Source: Siphonodentalium dalli
Lineage: Eukaryota; Mollusca; Scaphopoda; Gadilida; Siphonodentaliidae
Assembly (NCBI GenBank): GCA_032622095.1
Contig: CP136064.1
Location: 2,604,001 to 2,668,000 of the forward strand
DNA length: 64,000 nt
Reading direction: 5' to 3'
Of this stretch, positions 1 through 11,865 are shown one piece after another; position 1 is the first letter of the stretch; each line of letters opens with the position of its first letter. The position numbers and the translations under genes were made by a program. The notes beneath the pieces were generated by a model. That model made no database searches, was not told the origin of the DNA, and saw nothing but the letters and a program-made list of their open reading frames with translations.

Positions 1-1559
1 CAATTTTAATATCTATATATTAAGACTAATGACTAGTGTTATTGTGAATTTCCTTATGCCTGTTGCCATTTCAATTGTGTTTATATTTGCTACTAGCCTA
101 CAGTTTTTCATTGCTTACCATTTTATCCATTTCAAATGACACATAACTCAAAAAAACTGTGGACAAAATAACTTTTTAGTGACATTCTGGTTTACTAGTA
201 AGATGCGTGATTATGATTATAATCTAACGGCAATCATAAATGCAACACCAATATCCAGTGGAGATTATCACACTATCACCTATGTATCAATAAAATGTAT
301 TAGCATGAGAGATATTACTATACATGTAGTCCGGACCCACGTCCCTAAAAACTAATACAGATATGATATCCGCCTATCTTCTGTTTGTAACATATATGTA
401 TCCGATTGACATTCACAACAATTTAACTCACATATTAGTCAAAACTAAAATATCAATGTACAGGAAAACATACACATCAAGCAACATATGGCGAGAACAA
501 CTTATATGCATACATGTACATGTACCCGGTAGGTAAGTGGTGTTGTTCTCTTGTTTGACGCGGAGCCGAAGCCCCAACAATTATACAAAGCAGCAACCTA
601 TCGACCACTATAACGCCTATTTATACCTATTGTTATGATGCTTGCATTATATGGACATTGTGGTCCCATGTTATGTCATTAAAAAGCATTATGTGTGTGC
701 GATGATAAATTCTGTGGTATGTTAATAGGTAGTTACTATGATGTGTGAACATTAGATTTCTCGTGGACTCATATCCCACTTTCCCAAAACCAGAGGTCAA
801 TTAGATATCTTATTTGCTGGATTTCAAAATGTATGCCATTTTAGTTTTTTGTGTTACTGCATATTTCAACAGATAGTGATTCTGTTATTTAATGTTTCAT
901 TTGGCCAAAACTGTTCCAAGGCTCTCTGAAAATGTTGGTGGAAAGAACATGTTAAGGAGGACTACACATTCAAGACTCTCACAATATATTAATGATAGTC
1001 ATATGTTAGTGTTGAACATTACAACATCACTTCATACCGCATCGAGTGCATGATTATCTGTAACGGTTAATGACCATCGTCTATTATTACCAGTTGTCTA
1101 CATATTGTTAATGCTTTACTCACTTAACGTCTCAAAATGACATGCAATGTGTCAAACAATAGTCACAATGCACATCGATACACGATACATTATTCAGCAA
1201 ATTAAACTATTTAAGTAATTCTCGTAATTTCGCTAAGAGTTTTTTTATTTTGGTTGGTTTGTCTTTCTCCAAATATTTGATATAAAGTTCCTGATAATTG
1301 CTAAACAAAACAACTAAACATTCAACGAATGCAAATTTCCATCCAGTATTAATCCTGACATCACACCTGCATCATAGTTAAGGGTGGGACATTTGGAACC
1401 TGATGTAGGATACTACCAAACCAATGGCAACATGAAAGACACGGTATACCCACCCGTACAGAGCTGATCGACAGTTTAAGGAAGTTAATTTGAGACAGCC
1501 ATGTCAAAGCTTTATCTGAAAAAAAAATCTTACCACCATCACTCAAACACAACATACAA
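1..1559. other. AT-rich non-coding DNA, nothing recognised
   Basis: No reading frame here looks protein-like and no RNA gene or terminal inverted repeat was seen. The stretch contains short ACATGTA-rich strings, for example around 515-527, of a kind frequent in mollusc DNA. Short frames on both strands have low-complexity composition and no recognisable domain. Confidence 0.6.
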
Positions 1560-2227
1560 CTGCCATATGATCCATTTTGACCGCTTTTGTATAACAGTAT
1601 TCATTGTTCACATTGACATTAGAATTGGCCGTCATGTTGGGCATCATCTTGGATTTTGGTTGTCTCCTAAGACCAGATGTGGATGCAAATTTTACATTTT
1701 ATGTTTCTTCGTTTTATTCAACACAAAGTAATTCCAAATGATTTGCTTAGTTCTTTGCATTCTGGACTATAGACACAAATGCCGCCATTATGTGGACGTT
1801 TGTGACTGGGTGGTGGTTAAGTTTTTGTTTATTAATTCTCCAACTGATAAGATGGACTAATAGTGAAACTACTGTTCCATATGAATTATCGTCTATGTGG
1901 TCACTTCAATGATATACAATATGCCACAGAACGTCCCTTTTATATTTCGTTCGTATGACTGTTCGCTAAGAGGTACAATTCAAATTGGAAGCCATATTGG
2001 ACGCCATCTTGTAGTTTCATACTCTGTAACAGTGAATATGGATGAAAGTTCATACCTGTCGCTTTGTATGTGTGTTCTACATTAAATACAACATAATACT
2101 CTGCATCATGCTATCATTCATGGTTCCAATCCTAAGCGATAACTTTATTTTAAATTTTAAGACACTGGATGGGGGGATAAGTTTTTACGTATTATTTTAC
2201 CAATTGAAAAGATGGTCAAATTAATGT
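1560..2227. repeat. Diverged two-copy tandem repeat, 360-bp period
   Basis: Two stretches align at a constant offset of 360 bases. AATTGG followed by CATxTTGG and GCCATCTTGG-like text occurs near 1623-1655 and again near 1983-2012. A CCAACTGATAAGATGG-like string at 1840 recurs as CCAATTGAAAAGATGG at 2200. The copies are strongly diverged, so this is an old duplication. The CATCTTGGATTTT motif also occurs in the repeat at 61.4-61.9 kb, suggesting a dispersed repeat family. Short frames in the region are incidental. Confidence 0.55.
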
Positions 2228-2710
2228 TTGATATGTTTGATAATTTTATCTCTATTTGACATTGTTTTATTAGTGAAAAGCTTAAAACTTCAAAATATAT
2301 TGTCTTTTTTTCCCCATAACATTGTATATAATATGATTTATTTTAAGATATTTACGATTAAGTTAATTAGTGATCAGAACAAATTGTTCATAAATACCGC
2401 ATTGCATATACAGAAATATACCACTTATAACATAATTATCATATTCAAAGACAAAATACTATGGAAGGTGGATGTAATTATTATGAGAATTGATTACACA
2501 TCAATAAGTTATTTATAAGAATTTCTTGGTCACTCGGGAAGTTAAACATGGATCATACTTTTATTAGCAGACAATGTGGTGGGCTGCATGTGTGGGGCCC
2601 AACCGTTGACTTTCGATTGAATATTTTTTGGTTTGTTGGGAGGGGCGGGTGATTGGAATTAAACTAACGAAATCTAAACCTCTTTGTAATGTATAATCCA
2701 CAATAATTAC
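2228..2710. other. AT-rich spacer, nothing recognised
   Basis: A very AT-rich stretch with short forward-strand frames made mostly of Ile, Phe, Lys, Asn and Tyr, as expected from base composition alone. No repeat or motif was found. Confidence 0.5.
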
Positions 2711-5700
2711 TTAAAGGGGAAGGAAACCCTCGAAGAATCAGGCCATTAATATATTTAGTATATCAACAATGGTAGATTAAAACACCTCTCAGTTATGCTC
2801 AAACACAACGATATCACATCGCTTAATTCAAAACTCCCGCTAATTACGGCGCGTCCATATTTATAAGATCGCGACGTCACGGCCTCACTTCGCGTTACTC
2901 ATCCTTAGTACAGATATCTATAAAGGTTATCAAACTAAAATCATTTTTGCGTATTTGTTTGTTAACCCTTATTCCAACGTATCGTCTTTTGTTGTAGCGT
3001 CGTATCGTCTTTTGTTGTAGCATCCATATCGTCTTTTGACGTCTTTAATTTTTGCGTTTTCAACACTCGGATTTGAGACTCGAATAAAGAGTAATAATGA
3101 CGATTTACATTGATTGTGTTTTGTTCTGCTGGTGGTTAAGATCATGAAGCGCACATATTAAATCCTTTCTTCCTTTGCTAGGCTTTAGATTTGCAAAATG
3201 TTTACTTAGAATACTGTTTTGGCCGACAAAATGAAAACAAACAAAATAGAAACACGTGATTTTGACGAAAACGAAAGTTGTTGTCAGAGACGCTTCCTTG
3301 TTGATTGCGTCATGCGTCGCCGCGAGGGTAATCTATGTAAAATATGACAACTTGAAATTGATATTTATATTGGATTATGTATTATTTCTTAAGTGGTGAT
3401 TTTATATTTCCATATAGTGCAATATGAACATTTCCCCCAGCCGTAATTAAATCGGCCACAGCTAAGCAAAATATCAGCGTGACAGTTGCGGAACTGGCCA
3501 TTGGGATGTTTTTCCTGTCGAGTTCCATTATGATTGTCACTTCACAGTGAAAAAAGATTTTTATAATAATATTTTTTTTAATGGACTAACATCATAATGC
3601 AGGCACGTATTTCCACCTTGCCTTCCTAAATATTAAAAAATGTTGACATAGAGTATGTTCTCAGTCTCGTATTGGCTGACAAAATGAAAACAAACGAAAC
3701 AGAAACACGTGGTTCACTGGTAGCGAATTTTCGACGAAGACGAAATTTGATCAATATTTAATGTAGGTGAACTTCTCCACAAACCAAATGTTGGGAAACA
3801 TATTCATTTAGTGTCACAATTGTTGTTTAATTTGAGAACTCGAACATTGCAATTCCAAATGGATCTTTCTGCTTTTATTGCACAAATTTACTCTGCAAAA
3901 TCAGGTTATGTCGGAGCATCGGAATATTATTTCCGGTTGTAATGGAACTACGGACGCGGCCGTTGTGCTATCGGCGGGATTCTGAACACATAATTAAAAC
4001 TTTTTAAAATATATTATCTACAAATTTAGTATAATAAATTGATGAGATATTACTTTTATATATCCATCTGTTCAAGATTTCAAATATACCACGCAAAAGA
4101 CCATCGACCCTGATCGATTGAGAAAGAAATCAATAAAAAAAGTCAATATCTCCTGATTTGACATCAAGTCAGCCCAATGCGGGTGCTTCTAAATAAAGGC
4201 GAGTTTACAGTTGACATGCAGATATCTCAAATTCATCTTGGGGAAACTTCTGTGCGTGTATGGATATATAATTACTAAGTATAAAGTAATAAGGTACTTA
4301 TATGAACGCAATGTCGATAAAACAAAGAATATCCCAAGCGACACATTCGAGCACCTGCTGGCGACGTCTCAAGTTAGCCCACTGCCATTTCGAACAATTC
4401 GCGCTCGTTTTCTGTCATCTAATTAGCATCAATGGGGAAACTCCACCCCTAAACTTGAGCCAATGAAATCAGTTCAAACTTCTAATCATTGATGTCATTG
4501 GTTGTCAATGAAAACATTCTTAGAATCAACAAAAAGTGACCTTTGAACATGTGGTTTTTGCACGAAAATTTACAAACTTTCACAAAGCAACGTGACGTAA
4601 TTGCTAATAATTTGCGCTTTTATCGGAAGTCTTTTTACGAATTTTGTCAAATCATGGTTTATATGATTAATGCACATCAAATATAAAGACATTTGGTTTA
4701 ATTATTTTATTTATAATACGCTTTTTTGTTTTCAAAAATCATGAATTATATTTTTTTCAATCAGGACACGAATCCGCGGGTAAACAAACTTGAAGGACAT
4801 ACTCGCATAGGCATACCGTAAATTTGCATAAAATGTCATTTTTTACTCACATGAGTGATAAAATGAAGATAGACGGTTGTTTATATGCACAATATTTAGT
4901 TCGTCTATTGGTTTATGTTTCCATTATCTTATTCACAGATGACACTTAAGTGAAAGCATGTTTGTTGTTGCATATCGGATGATACACATGGCACATATAT
5001 ACCTGTGGCCAGTATGGAGAAACACCCAATCAGTCCTTCCCATGAGGAAAACACACCGAGAGCATTTATTTGCTCCCGTAATGCAGAAGACGGGTGTAAT
5101 ATGGCACCATACGATACCATAATTGTACATGTAAGTTGGGTTTTTTGCTCAAACAAAAAGTCATTGGGCAATAGACCTATGTCTAGTTACACTTTAATAT
5201 GCCATAGTTGCACTGAGATGGTAAAGCATCTAAATAAACCTTAAAATAGTTCAATATTGAACCAACAATTACAGTCTCCATTAGTATTTTGTGAAGAAGA
5301 ACAGGTGCGAATTTTTAGGTGCATATGGGTGCGAGAGCAATCACTCCCGTCTCCTGGGAAGGACTGCCCAATGATATTATAACGTCAAATTCCTGTTGGC
5401 TAACGTAATTACCTTCATACCTGGTGACGTTGGCTATATGACGTGGTTTAACTACATGTGCTGTTGGGAAAAGGGTTAACCACGGCCCATTGAAGAATAT
5501 ACACACATGTACATGTATTATAAGCCACAATTATTTAAGTTATAATTTTGAACAACTAATTTACGGCCAGTTAATGGTCGCATAAGATTTGAATGTGACA
5601 ATCTTGATCAAACTCAAATGACTTCTACATGTGCAAATATGACAGAAAAATAATCTTTTGCGAACTAAACTTTAATTTATTAACAACAGACAATCAAGTA

Positions 5701-6012
5701 TTGCAAACAACAAGCATTCAATCTGCTGTTTTATTTATTTTTTCATATAAAAAAAAACAGACTACCGTACGCGATACAGCTTAGCGTCAAACAACCAAGT
5801 GAGGCCTGTACATCACAAACTATAAAGGGAGATAATATTTCTTTTAAAATGGCGGCATCAATTTACCGGCGTAATTGCTTGTGCGGGTTAGTTTCAGATG
5901 CCATATCTCCGATCATGTGTGGAGATTTGCGCTGAAACTTTACACACAAACAGAGAACAGCTTGCTTGATACACATGCCTTTTTGTTATGTGGTAGTTTC
6001 CTTCCCCTTTAA
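2711..6012. mobile_element. Candidate 3.3-kb non-autonomous element with 17-bp terminal inverted repeats
   Basis: The 17-base string TTAAAGGGGAAGGAAAC at 2711-2727 appears as its exact reverse complement at 5996-6012. If the outer TTAA is a target duplication, the element would run from 2715 to 6008. TTAA duplication is the piggyBac signature, but the inner terminus AGGGG is not the usual piggyBac end, so the superfamily is left open. Inside there is no transposase frame. There is an internal direct repeat of about 34 bases at 3225-3258 and 3678-3711, offset 453. The alternative is two unrelated, oppositely oriented copies of a shorter dispersed repeat sharing this end. The perfect 17-base match is direct observation; the single-element reading is inference. 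Confidence 0.4.
2979..3043. repeat. Short tandem repeat, about 23-24 bp, 2.7 copies
   Basis: GTATCGTCTTTTGTTGTAGC occurs at 2979 and again at 3002, followed by a partial third copy beginning ATATCGTCTTTTG at 3026. It lies inside the candidate 3.3-kb element and has no evident coding role. Confidence 0.8.
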
Positions 6013-7127
6013 TGATCTTTAGAATGATAACATTGAGAACATTCCACAAACTGTTAACATATACATGCATATGCAAGCATTATTCAAAGGTTTGCTGAAA
6101 TCTTTTGTCATGAATGCCGGTGATATATCATCACACTAACTTCGTGCAATGTGGAATAGTTACATCGGAGTCTGAACACTACCGGAATAATGCCTCCTGT
6201 TTTCTGAATGATAATTCCATTATAACAACAAGACAAAAGCTAAGCTTAAAAGACGAAACAGTTTATTATCAAAAGGAAGAATCTGTTTTATCATGAAACG
6301 CGTCATCAGGAAAAAAAATTCGGAGACAAAATGATTTATCAATGCTGATAAATAATGCTGATGCAAATCATCCGATTGTCTAGAATTTGACTAATTATTC
6401 AACAGCAATATGCAACGCCACAAGCCGTTCAGTTAACATTTAATTGAATGGTAATTGAGAGGTAAACATCGTATTTGGTTCAATTCGCCTTTCCTCTGGG
6501 TGTGAATCGGTTTATAAATATGTTGTAACCCGCTTGAGTATATGTGCAATAAATACAGACCACAGCACTAAAGCGCCTTGATATGTATTTCTTGTACATA
6601 TACCAAAGTGGGTTATAACCTTTACTTAATAGTAGAAAGTGTGTCATAAACAAAGTAATCAATTGGTTTTGATGATTACATGAAATAAATAATTGGGACA
6701 ACAGAACTATGGATAAAATCCGTGTTTTGGATTTACCATGTTTAACTAACCACATAGAATTCTTTATTGACTGACCACTATCCAGTGATGTTAGTCATGA
6801 CATGTAACATAATACTGACAATAACAAACAGGTATAAATACTGACAAATTGTATGCATGTTTAAATACCTAATATTAGTATTTAAATTTAGAATTATTAG
6901 ATGACCTATGTTCAATGATTGTTCGATAACACTACATATATGTCTTTTATTACATATCTATCAACATAATTCGCATGATTGCACGAGTTTCCAGGCGTGT
7001 GATAATTCTCAGAATCGCACTTGTGCAATCTGTCGACGGAACTATTTCATTCAGTGTTAAAACTCAATTAAATTCACATTTTCTGTACCGGAGTCAATTT
7101 ACTATGATATGGAGATATGTAGTAAAA
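6013..7127. other. Non-coding DNA, nothing recognised
   Basis: There are short frames on both strands (up to 91 codons on the minus strand at 6480-6755), but none has a domain, a biased codon pattern or flanking splice signals that I can support. Confidence 0.5.
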
Positions 7128-7292
7128 ATAGAACCGCATGAGTGTCTGGATTTTGACGAATTATCGCACTTGATTTGTTGGCGGAACGCGATACCTCTCG
7201 TGCGGGACTGTGTCCCGCACTCGAGGTATCGCTCCGCCAACAAATCTCGTGCGATAATTACGTCAAAATCCAGACACTCATGCGGTTCTATC
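7128..7292. mobile_element. 165-bp near-perfect palindrome (fold-back or MITE-like element)
   Basis: The sequence is symmetric about position 7210. GTGCGGGAC at 7200-7208 and GTCCCGCAC at 7212-7220 flank a 3-base loop. Pairing continues outward with a few mismatches or one-base offsets to ATAGAACCGCATGAG on the left and its complement ending at 7291 on the right. Each arm is about 80 bases. Such structures arise from fold-back or very short inverted-repeat transposons, or could encode a long hairpin RNA. No clear target duplication was found. A 122-codon forward frame (6975-7343) simply runs through both arms and is not believed to be a gene. Confidence 0.75.
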
Positions 7293-8429
7293 TATGTATC
7301 ACTAGGTGATTCTGGACAAGAACACTTTGCAAAAGTAGCATGAATTACATGTATGTCACATACTCATCAAAATCAATTGATTATTCTCTGTGAAATAATT
7401 TAAGACACCTACATGTGATGGAGAATATATCATGCTTTCAGAGAGCTTTTTCCTACTGGAATGTGGGTTTTATCTCTGTTTTAATGTTGTACTATTCACT
7501 AGACACTGCTGGAATCAGTTTTAAGACACAAGACCTCGATAGGACTATATATTTATCGTGCAAAATCAAGGTAGTAAAGACTATATATCAGAACATTTCA
7601 TAGGATTATCATAATGCGGTAATCTTTATCAAATTGAGTCATTCAAAACTCTGCTATTTCCACATGAGTGATTTTTATGTCACAAAAAAAAACACACGAA
7701 ACTAATTGTGATTAACTGATATCTGGTACATTTAGTAATCAGATAATGGAATACAGACAATATAAATATACCTGCATCTTATATGTCTTACTTTGCTTTC
7801 TTCACTGTTGCAGCCAGGGATAAATAACTTTGTGTCACTAGTGTATGGTGATGTTAATGTTAAATCCAGTTGTGTAATGGTGCCTTTGGCAACTTCTACA
7901 TAGTTTCACCATCTGCACCACGCTTCTTTTTGGAAGAGCTAATAGCAATATGGAAAATATAACAAAATAAAAAATAAAAATGATAATTCATCTACCGGTA
8001 TTAAATTATTTAGAAGAAAAAAACTCTTGTTTCGATTAAGGTTATACTGTTATAGCAGAAAAGTCTTAAAACAAAGTCACAGTTTTTGAGATATAACGAA
8101 CCATTATTCTTGGGAAGTATCTTTCTGAAAATTACTGTCGGTCGGTGATTTTTCATCTTGAATGCAAGTTTATCACCGAAAGAGTCCCTTGACTATTTGT
8201 TACACATTGAACATTCTCAGTTGTTTCAATGAATTACTTGCCCTAGCAATTGTTAACAAAACCATTTTGGAAATGATTATTGTTATGCTCATTTTCAATT
8301 GTTTATTTTCAATGTTGCTAATTAGCCTCCCAAATAGAAGCAAGGTGGTGATTCGTTCTCAACTCCTGTGATAAATCAACATCACTTAACTGTGGTGATA
8401 ATGTATGAATAGACTAGGAACCATCAAAG
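7293..8429. other. Non-coding DNA, nothing recognised
   Basis: AT-rich sequence with only short incidental frames. No repeats or RNA-like structures were noticed. Confidence 0.5.
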
Positions 8430-8960
8430 CCCTGAATTATCAGATATCAAGTTCCGAAATCTACATTATTCGCCACTTCAAATATTTTGCTGACCGACTG
8501 TTGATATTGATTTTGGGCAATTTTATATTATGGTTGACAATGGTAAGCATTATTATTTTTTTTCTTTATTTTGTTTTTTTTCTTTCTTGGCAATTAATCG
8601 CTTCTGATAACTAAAGTGGCATGTCAAGAAATGTTGTTGTTATTAGAATCTGATGATATGGGGACCATCGAATCGGATTGTGTACCTTTAAAGTAAAACA
8701 CAACACAATGAATCTTAAACACACTTTTTCGGCGCTATTCCAAGAAGTTATCTGGAAAACTTGTTTGAATGAAATCCAGTTCATACTACTAGCTGCCGGT
8801 ATACATAATTACAAGAACAGCTTCTTTTGAACATTTTGAAAAAGATACATCAGTAGCAGAAATAACTTATAATTTTAGTAATGAGAAGACTCATGATGAA
8901 TGTATTCGAAACATATTTATTCATGACATAAGTCATTTGTGAACCCCAATGCTTATTCGC
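8430..8960 (+). repeat. Duplicated non-coding block, copy 1
   Basis: This block shares a series of collinear matches with 9170-10225. An ATTATTCGCC..CTCAAATATTT-like segment, TTGGGCAATTTTATA, GTAAGCATTAT and CTGATAACTAAAG.GGCATGTCA recur near 9195-9390. A 300-bp stretch beginning GGGGACCATC at 8659 recurs from 9912 at an estimated 85-90 percent identity. No protein is encoded; the match is at DNA level only. Confidence 0.7.
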
Positions 8961-9169
8961 CTCAGTGAATGCATATATGTTCCGACTAAAAAAGTACTAA
9001 AGTAATCAGGAACCACACCTCAGTAAAGATACTAATTGTTTGGTACACCTGTACCAACTGTGTCTTTGACCTAAAACTCTGTTTTTAATGATATATTAGC
9101 TGTAAAGCACTGAATCATGCTACTTTAATACTTGCATTAAAGATACACAATCCGACTTATAATAAAGCC

Positions 9170-10225
9170 CATAAATTAATACTTGAAATCTGTATTATTC
9201 GCCTTCTCAAATATTTGGCGGCCTGGCCAATATTCGACAAATGCTGACTTACAATGTCTCTATACCCAATTGCGTTGAACAAAATGTCTCTATATACCAC
9301 TCTTTGGGCAATTTTATACCATATTTGACAGCGGTAAGCATTATCTTTTTTGGTAATTATTCAATTCTGATAACTAAAGAGGCATGTCAGGGGGGGTATA
9401 CTGGAGTCAGCTTGTCCGTTCATCCGTGGACACAAATTTGTCCGGAGTTTTTCTCAGTCGTTTTTTTTTATCAATTTGCGTGAAACTGGGCACAGGCATC
9501 AACCACGGTGGGAACCTGTACACCTGCGATTATGACGTCTGTCTGACATTTTTTGGTGGAGTTAATCCCCCTTTTTCATCTTTAGAAATTTGTTTGCAAC
9601 ATGCCTAATTTTGTCCGAGCTTTTATTTCTACATTTTTAAGTCAATGTTTTTTAATCTTGGCACTGATATTTATTACCAAGAGAACCTGGGCACCTGCGG
9701 TTATGATGTCTGTTGACTTTTTTCGTGGAGTTATTCCCCTTTTTCAAAATGCATAATTTTGTTCGAGCTTTTATTCCTACATTTTTTTGTCAATAGGTTT
9801 AAGATTACGGTTAGGTTTGTGCACCTGCAATGGGAACTGTTATTTTATTATCTTAACTAAATGTTTACTCACATGTGAAACAGTCACACCTCTAGTTACA
9901 ATCTGTAGATATGGGGACCATCAAATCGGATTGTGTACCTTTAAAGTCAACACAACACAATGAATCTTATACGCATGGTTCGGCGCTATTCCAAGAAGTT
10001 ATCTGGAAAAATGTGTTCAACAAACCAAGTTCATACTACTAGCTATCGGTATACATCATTACAAGAACAACTTCTTTTTTTAATTTTGATTAAGATACAT
10101 CAGTAGCAGAAATAACTTCTGATCATCATTTTAGTAATGTGAAGATCCATGTTGCATGTATTTGAAACATATTTATTTGTGACATCTGTCATTTGTGAAC
10201 CCCAATGCTTATTCGCCGTTTTATT
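9170..10225 (+). repeat. Duplicated non-coding block, copy 2, interrupted
   Basis: This is the second copy of the block at 8430-8960. Here the two homologous halves (9170-9390 and 9905-10225) are separated by about 510 bases of another repeat, so copy 2 was interrupted or copy 1 lost the middle. Both copies end at the shared text AACCCCAATGCTTATTCGCC (8943 and 10198). Confidence 0.65.
9386..9840 (+). repeat. Dispersed repeat with internal duplication
   Basis: The stretch begins GGGGGGTATACTGGAGTCAG and includes TTGTCCGGAGTTTTTCTCAG. It then contains two related modules: ACCTGTACACCTGCGATTAT with GACGTCTGTCTGAC and GTGGAGTTAATCCCC near 9516-9570, and ACCTGGGCACCTGCGGTTAT with GATGTCTGTTGAC and GTGGAGTTATTCCCC near 9686-9740. 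The STTTGTCCGGAG-type wording resembles a repeat I associate with mollusc genomes; that association is recalled knowledge and was not checked here. Confidence 0.5.
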
Positions 10226-10454
10226 AATGGTTAATCAGATCACATGACACTAGGAAATGGCCCGTTTTGCATATGGAAACCGTTTCAAACGATGATTTCA
10301 ATGTGATAATATAATTATAAAGAAATATAATGCTCCCCACGTGGTAATAAAACTGCCCATCTCCTATGTAAAACGGATCTTACTTCTAGATGCAGAACGA
10401 TTTGTTAGTTTAGTTTAAACATATTTTATTTGCATCAGATTAATTACATGCAAA

Positions 10455-10649
10455 ATGGATTGGGGGACAAGTTATTGCTATATATGTCGAAAGACATTCA
10501 AGAAAATACGGTATAGAAACCGTCATGTAAGAGAACTACATTATAAGCCAGGACTTATAGAATGTTTTGACTGCAACTACAAGTGCAACATGTGGGGAAA
10601 TCTTTCGATCCACATGAAGAGAATTCATCTTGGTTGTGGAGCTTTGTAA
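10455..10649 (+). CDS. Two-finger C2H2 zinc-finger mini-protein, intact (64 aa)
   Basis: Two classical C2H2 fingers fill the protein. Finger 1 is CYIC followed by 12 residues, then HVRELH (residues 8-29). Finger 2 is CFDC, 12 residues, then HMKRIH (residues 37-58). A 7-residue linker YKPGLIE joins them. Both have exact C-x2-C-x12-H-x4-H spacing, so zinc binding and nucleic-acid binding are plausible; targets are unknown. The N-terminus (MDWGTSY) differs from the MAD start of all satellite copies, and the DNA upstream of the start is unrelated to theirs. This copy keeps the TFKK segment that most array copies lack. It stands alone, outside the array, and is followed by one satellite monomer. 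It could be a terminal exon of a larger zinc-finger gene rather than a whole gene. Confidence 0.5.
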   Translation: MDWGTSYCYICRKTFKKIRYRNRHVRELHYKPGLIECFDCNYKCNMWGNLSIHMKRIHLGCGAL

Positions 10650-10661
10650 AACAGTTAGAAA

Positions 10662-10721
10662 TATAATTATAAATATAACCTGGTCTTACTAAATTGATTT
10701 ATCTACTTAGTTCTTTATAAA
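10662..10721 (+). repeat. Single satellite monomer, probable founder context
   Basis: One copy of the satellite monomer lies immediately after the zinc-finger stop codon. It begins TATAATTATAAATATAACC and ends TTCTTTATAAAA. It is followed by the same flank (TTTGATGTTTAG onward) that borders every array copy. Because it is single here and its neighbours are not repeated, this arrangement most resembles the pre-amplification state. Confidence 0.8.
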
Positions 10722-10892
10722 ATTTGATGTTTAGTGATTAAGTAGATAAATTCTAAGGCTGTAATGATTCACAGTGAATTCAATGTATTGCAATGCACTA
10801 TCAAACGATACATGTATCGTGTCATCTGGTATCTCGATACAATAAATCAAGTAATTTCTGAAGGTGGTCATGTGTAAACCAGCAATGTTGTC
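10722..10892 (+). repeat. Composite-unit 3' flank, single copy outside the array
   Basis: Homologous to the segment that follows each satellite array, including the perfect 14-base palindrome CGATACATGTATCG. Homology stops at about 10892, after CAGCAATGTTGTCT, where the array copies continue with ATAAGGGTAT. Confidence 0.8.
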
Positions 10893-11633
10893 TCAAGTTT
10901 ACATGTCTGTTATGTGTATTTGACTCACCTACCTTAGCTAACTATTAAACTGCATTTTAATTTAAAGTGAACTCTATCTCCGGTTATAAATAAACATGTT
11001 AGTTTGATCATTCAGATGTATTTGGGAACACTAATTTAGTGGATCATGATATATGCATCAAATATGTTACAGCTCTAACGTGGTCTTACTTAGTAGTCAT
11101 GCTATATCTCACTCCACTTGTTCTGTGCCATGTACAGGTGTATTCATATTCAGTTCAAGGATGCTGGTTTTGAGCGTTCTATTATTGAAAGTTGAATATG
11201 ATGTCATACGTCATCATACTGAAGCATCCACACATGCAGAAATTCAGTATTAAAATAATAATAGACTGCTAATTTGCATAGTACCACTAGGTCTACTTAT
11301 ATTAAACGCTGGTAATTGTTGCCACATTATAGTGTTTTGTGTACCCTACTTTACAACAAGGTAATTTTGGTACCCAGCTTGACCATGCTGTTTTCAGCCC
11401 ACATGTCATACCATAATCTTACATCCGATTACATGCACATGAATATTCACCATTGTTATTCCTGCCTCAAATTTACTTTTAATCAGCAACATAAAATAAA
11501 GTACGATATTGTCTGGAAAGTCAATTGTAAATAATGTCATATATTCCATACCCATTAAGTGTTTATTTTTGCGAAATAGAGCAAAATAGAACAAATTCAA
11601 AACATTCAGTAAAAATATTTATATTGTCCTAGA
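10893..11633. other. Unique non-coding DNA
   Basis: This stretch is not repeated elsewhere in the window, and no convincing gene was found. Frames of up to 72 codons on both strands overlap one another and have no recognisable features. Confidence 0.5.
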
Positions 11634-11865
11634 ACAATACAAACAAATTACGTTATTGGCGATGTCGATTTTAAAATAAAATGTTTTCACTAAATCATCA
11701 GAAATCATGAGGTATAGTCCACAGAAAGCACACATTTATTCAATTAAATAAAACAATATTGACCTAAATTTCAATATGTTACAAGCCACAAACTTCAGAG
11801 TGTGCAATAATCATAGAACAACACAGTTGTGTGAACATGGTACACATTTCTAATGTTGCGAGGTA
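11634..11865 (+). repeat. Fragment of the composite unit (MAKN 3' end plus spacer)
   Basis: The homology begins inside the MAKN ORF, at the codons for YKQITSLAMS. It runs through its stop and the AATAAA-containing spacer to GTTGCGAGGTAAAAC, then stops where a piggyBac relic begins. Compared with array copies it has a few substitutions, such as GTTATTGG for GTCATTGG. Confidence 0.8.

Noticed and set aside
4929..5244. Overlapping 65-80-codon ORFs on both strands
   Set aside because: They are mutually overlapping antisense frames with no domain, splice signals or codon bias.
6975..7343. 122-codon ORF on the plus strand
   Set aside because: It reads through both arms of the 165-bp palindrome and has no protein features.
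11406..11600. Paired ORFs on opposite strands in 11.3-11.6 kb
   Set aside because: AT-rich incidental frames, not conserved anywhere else in the window.
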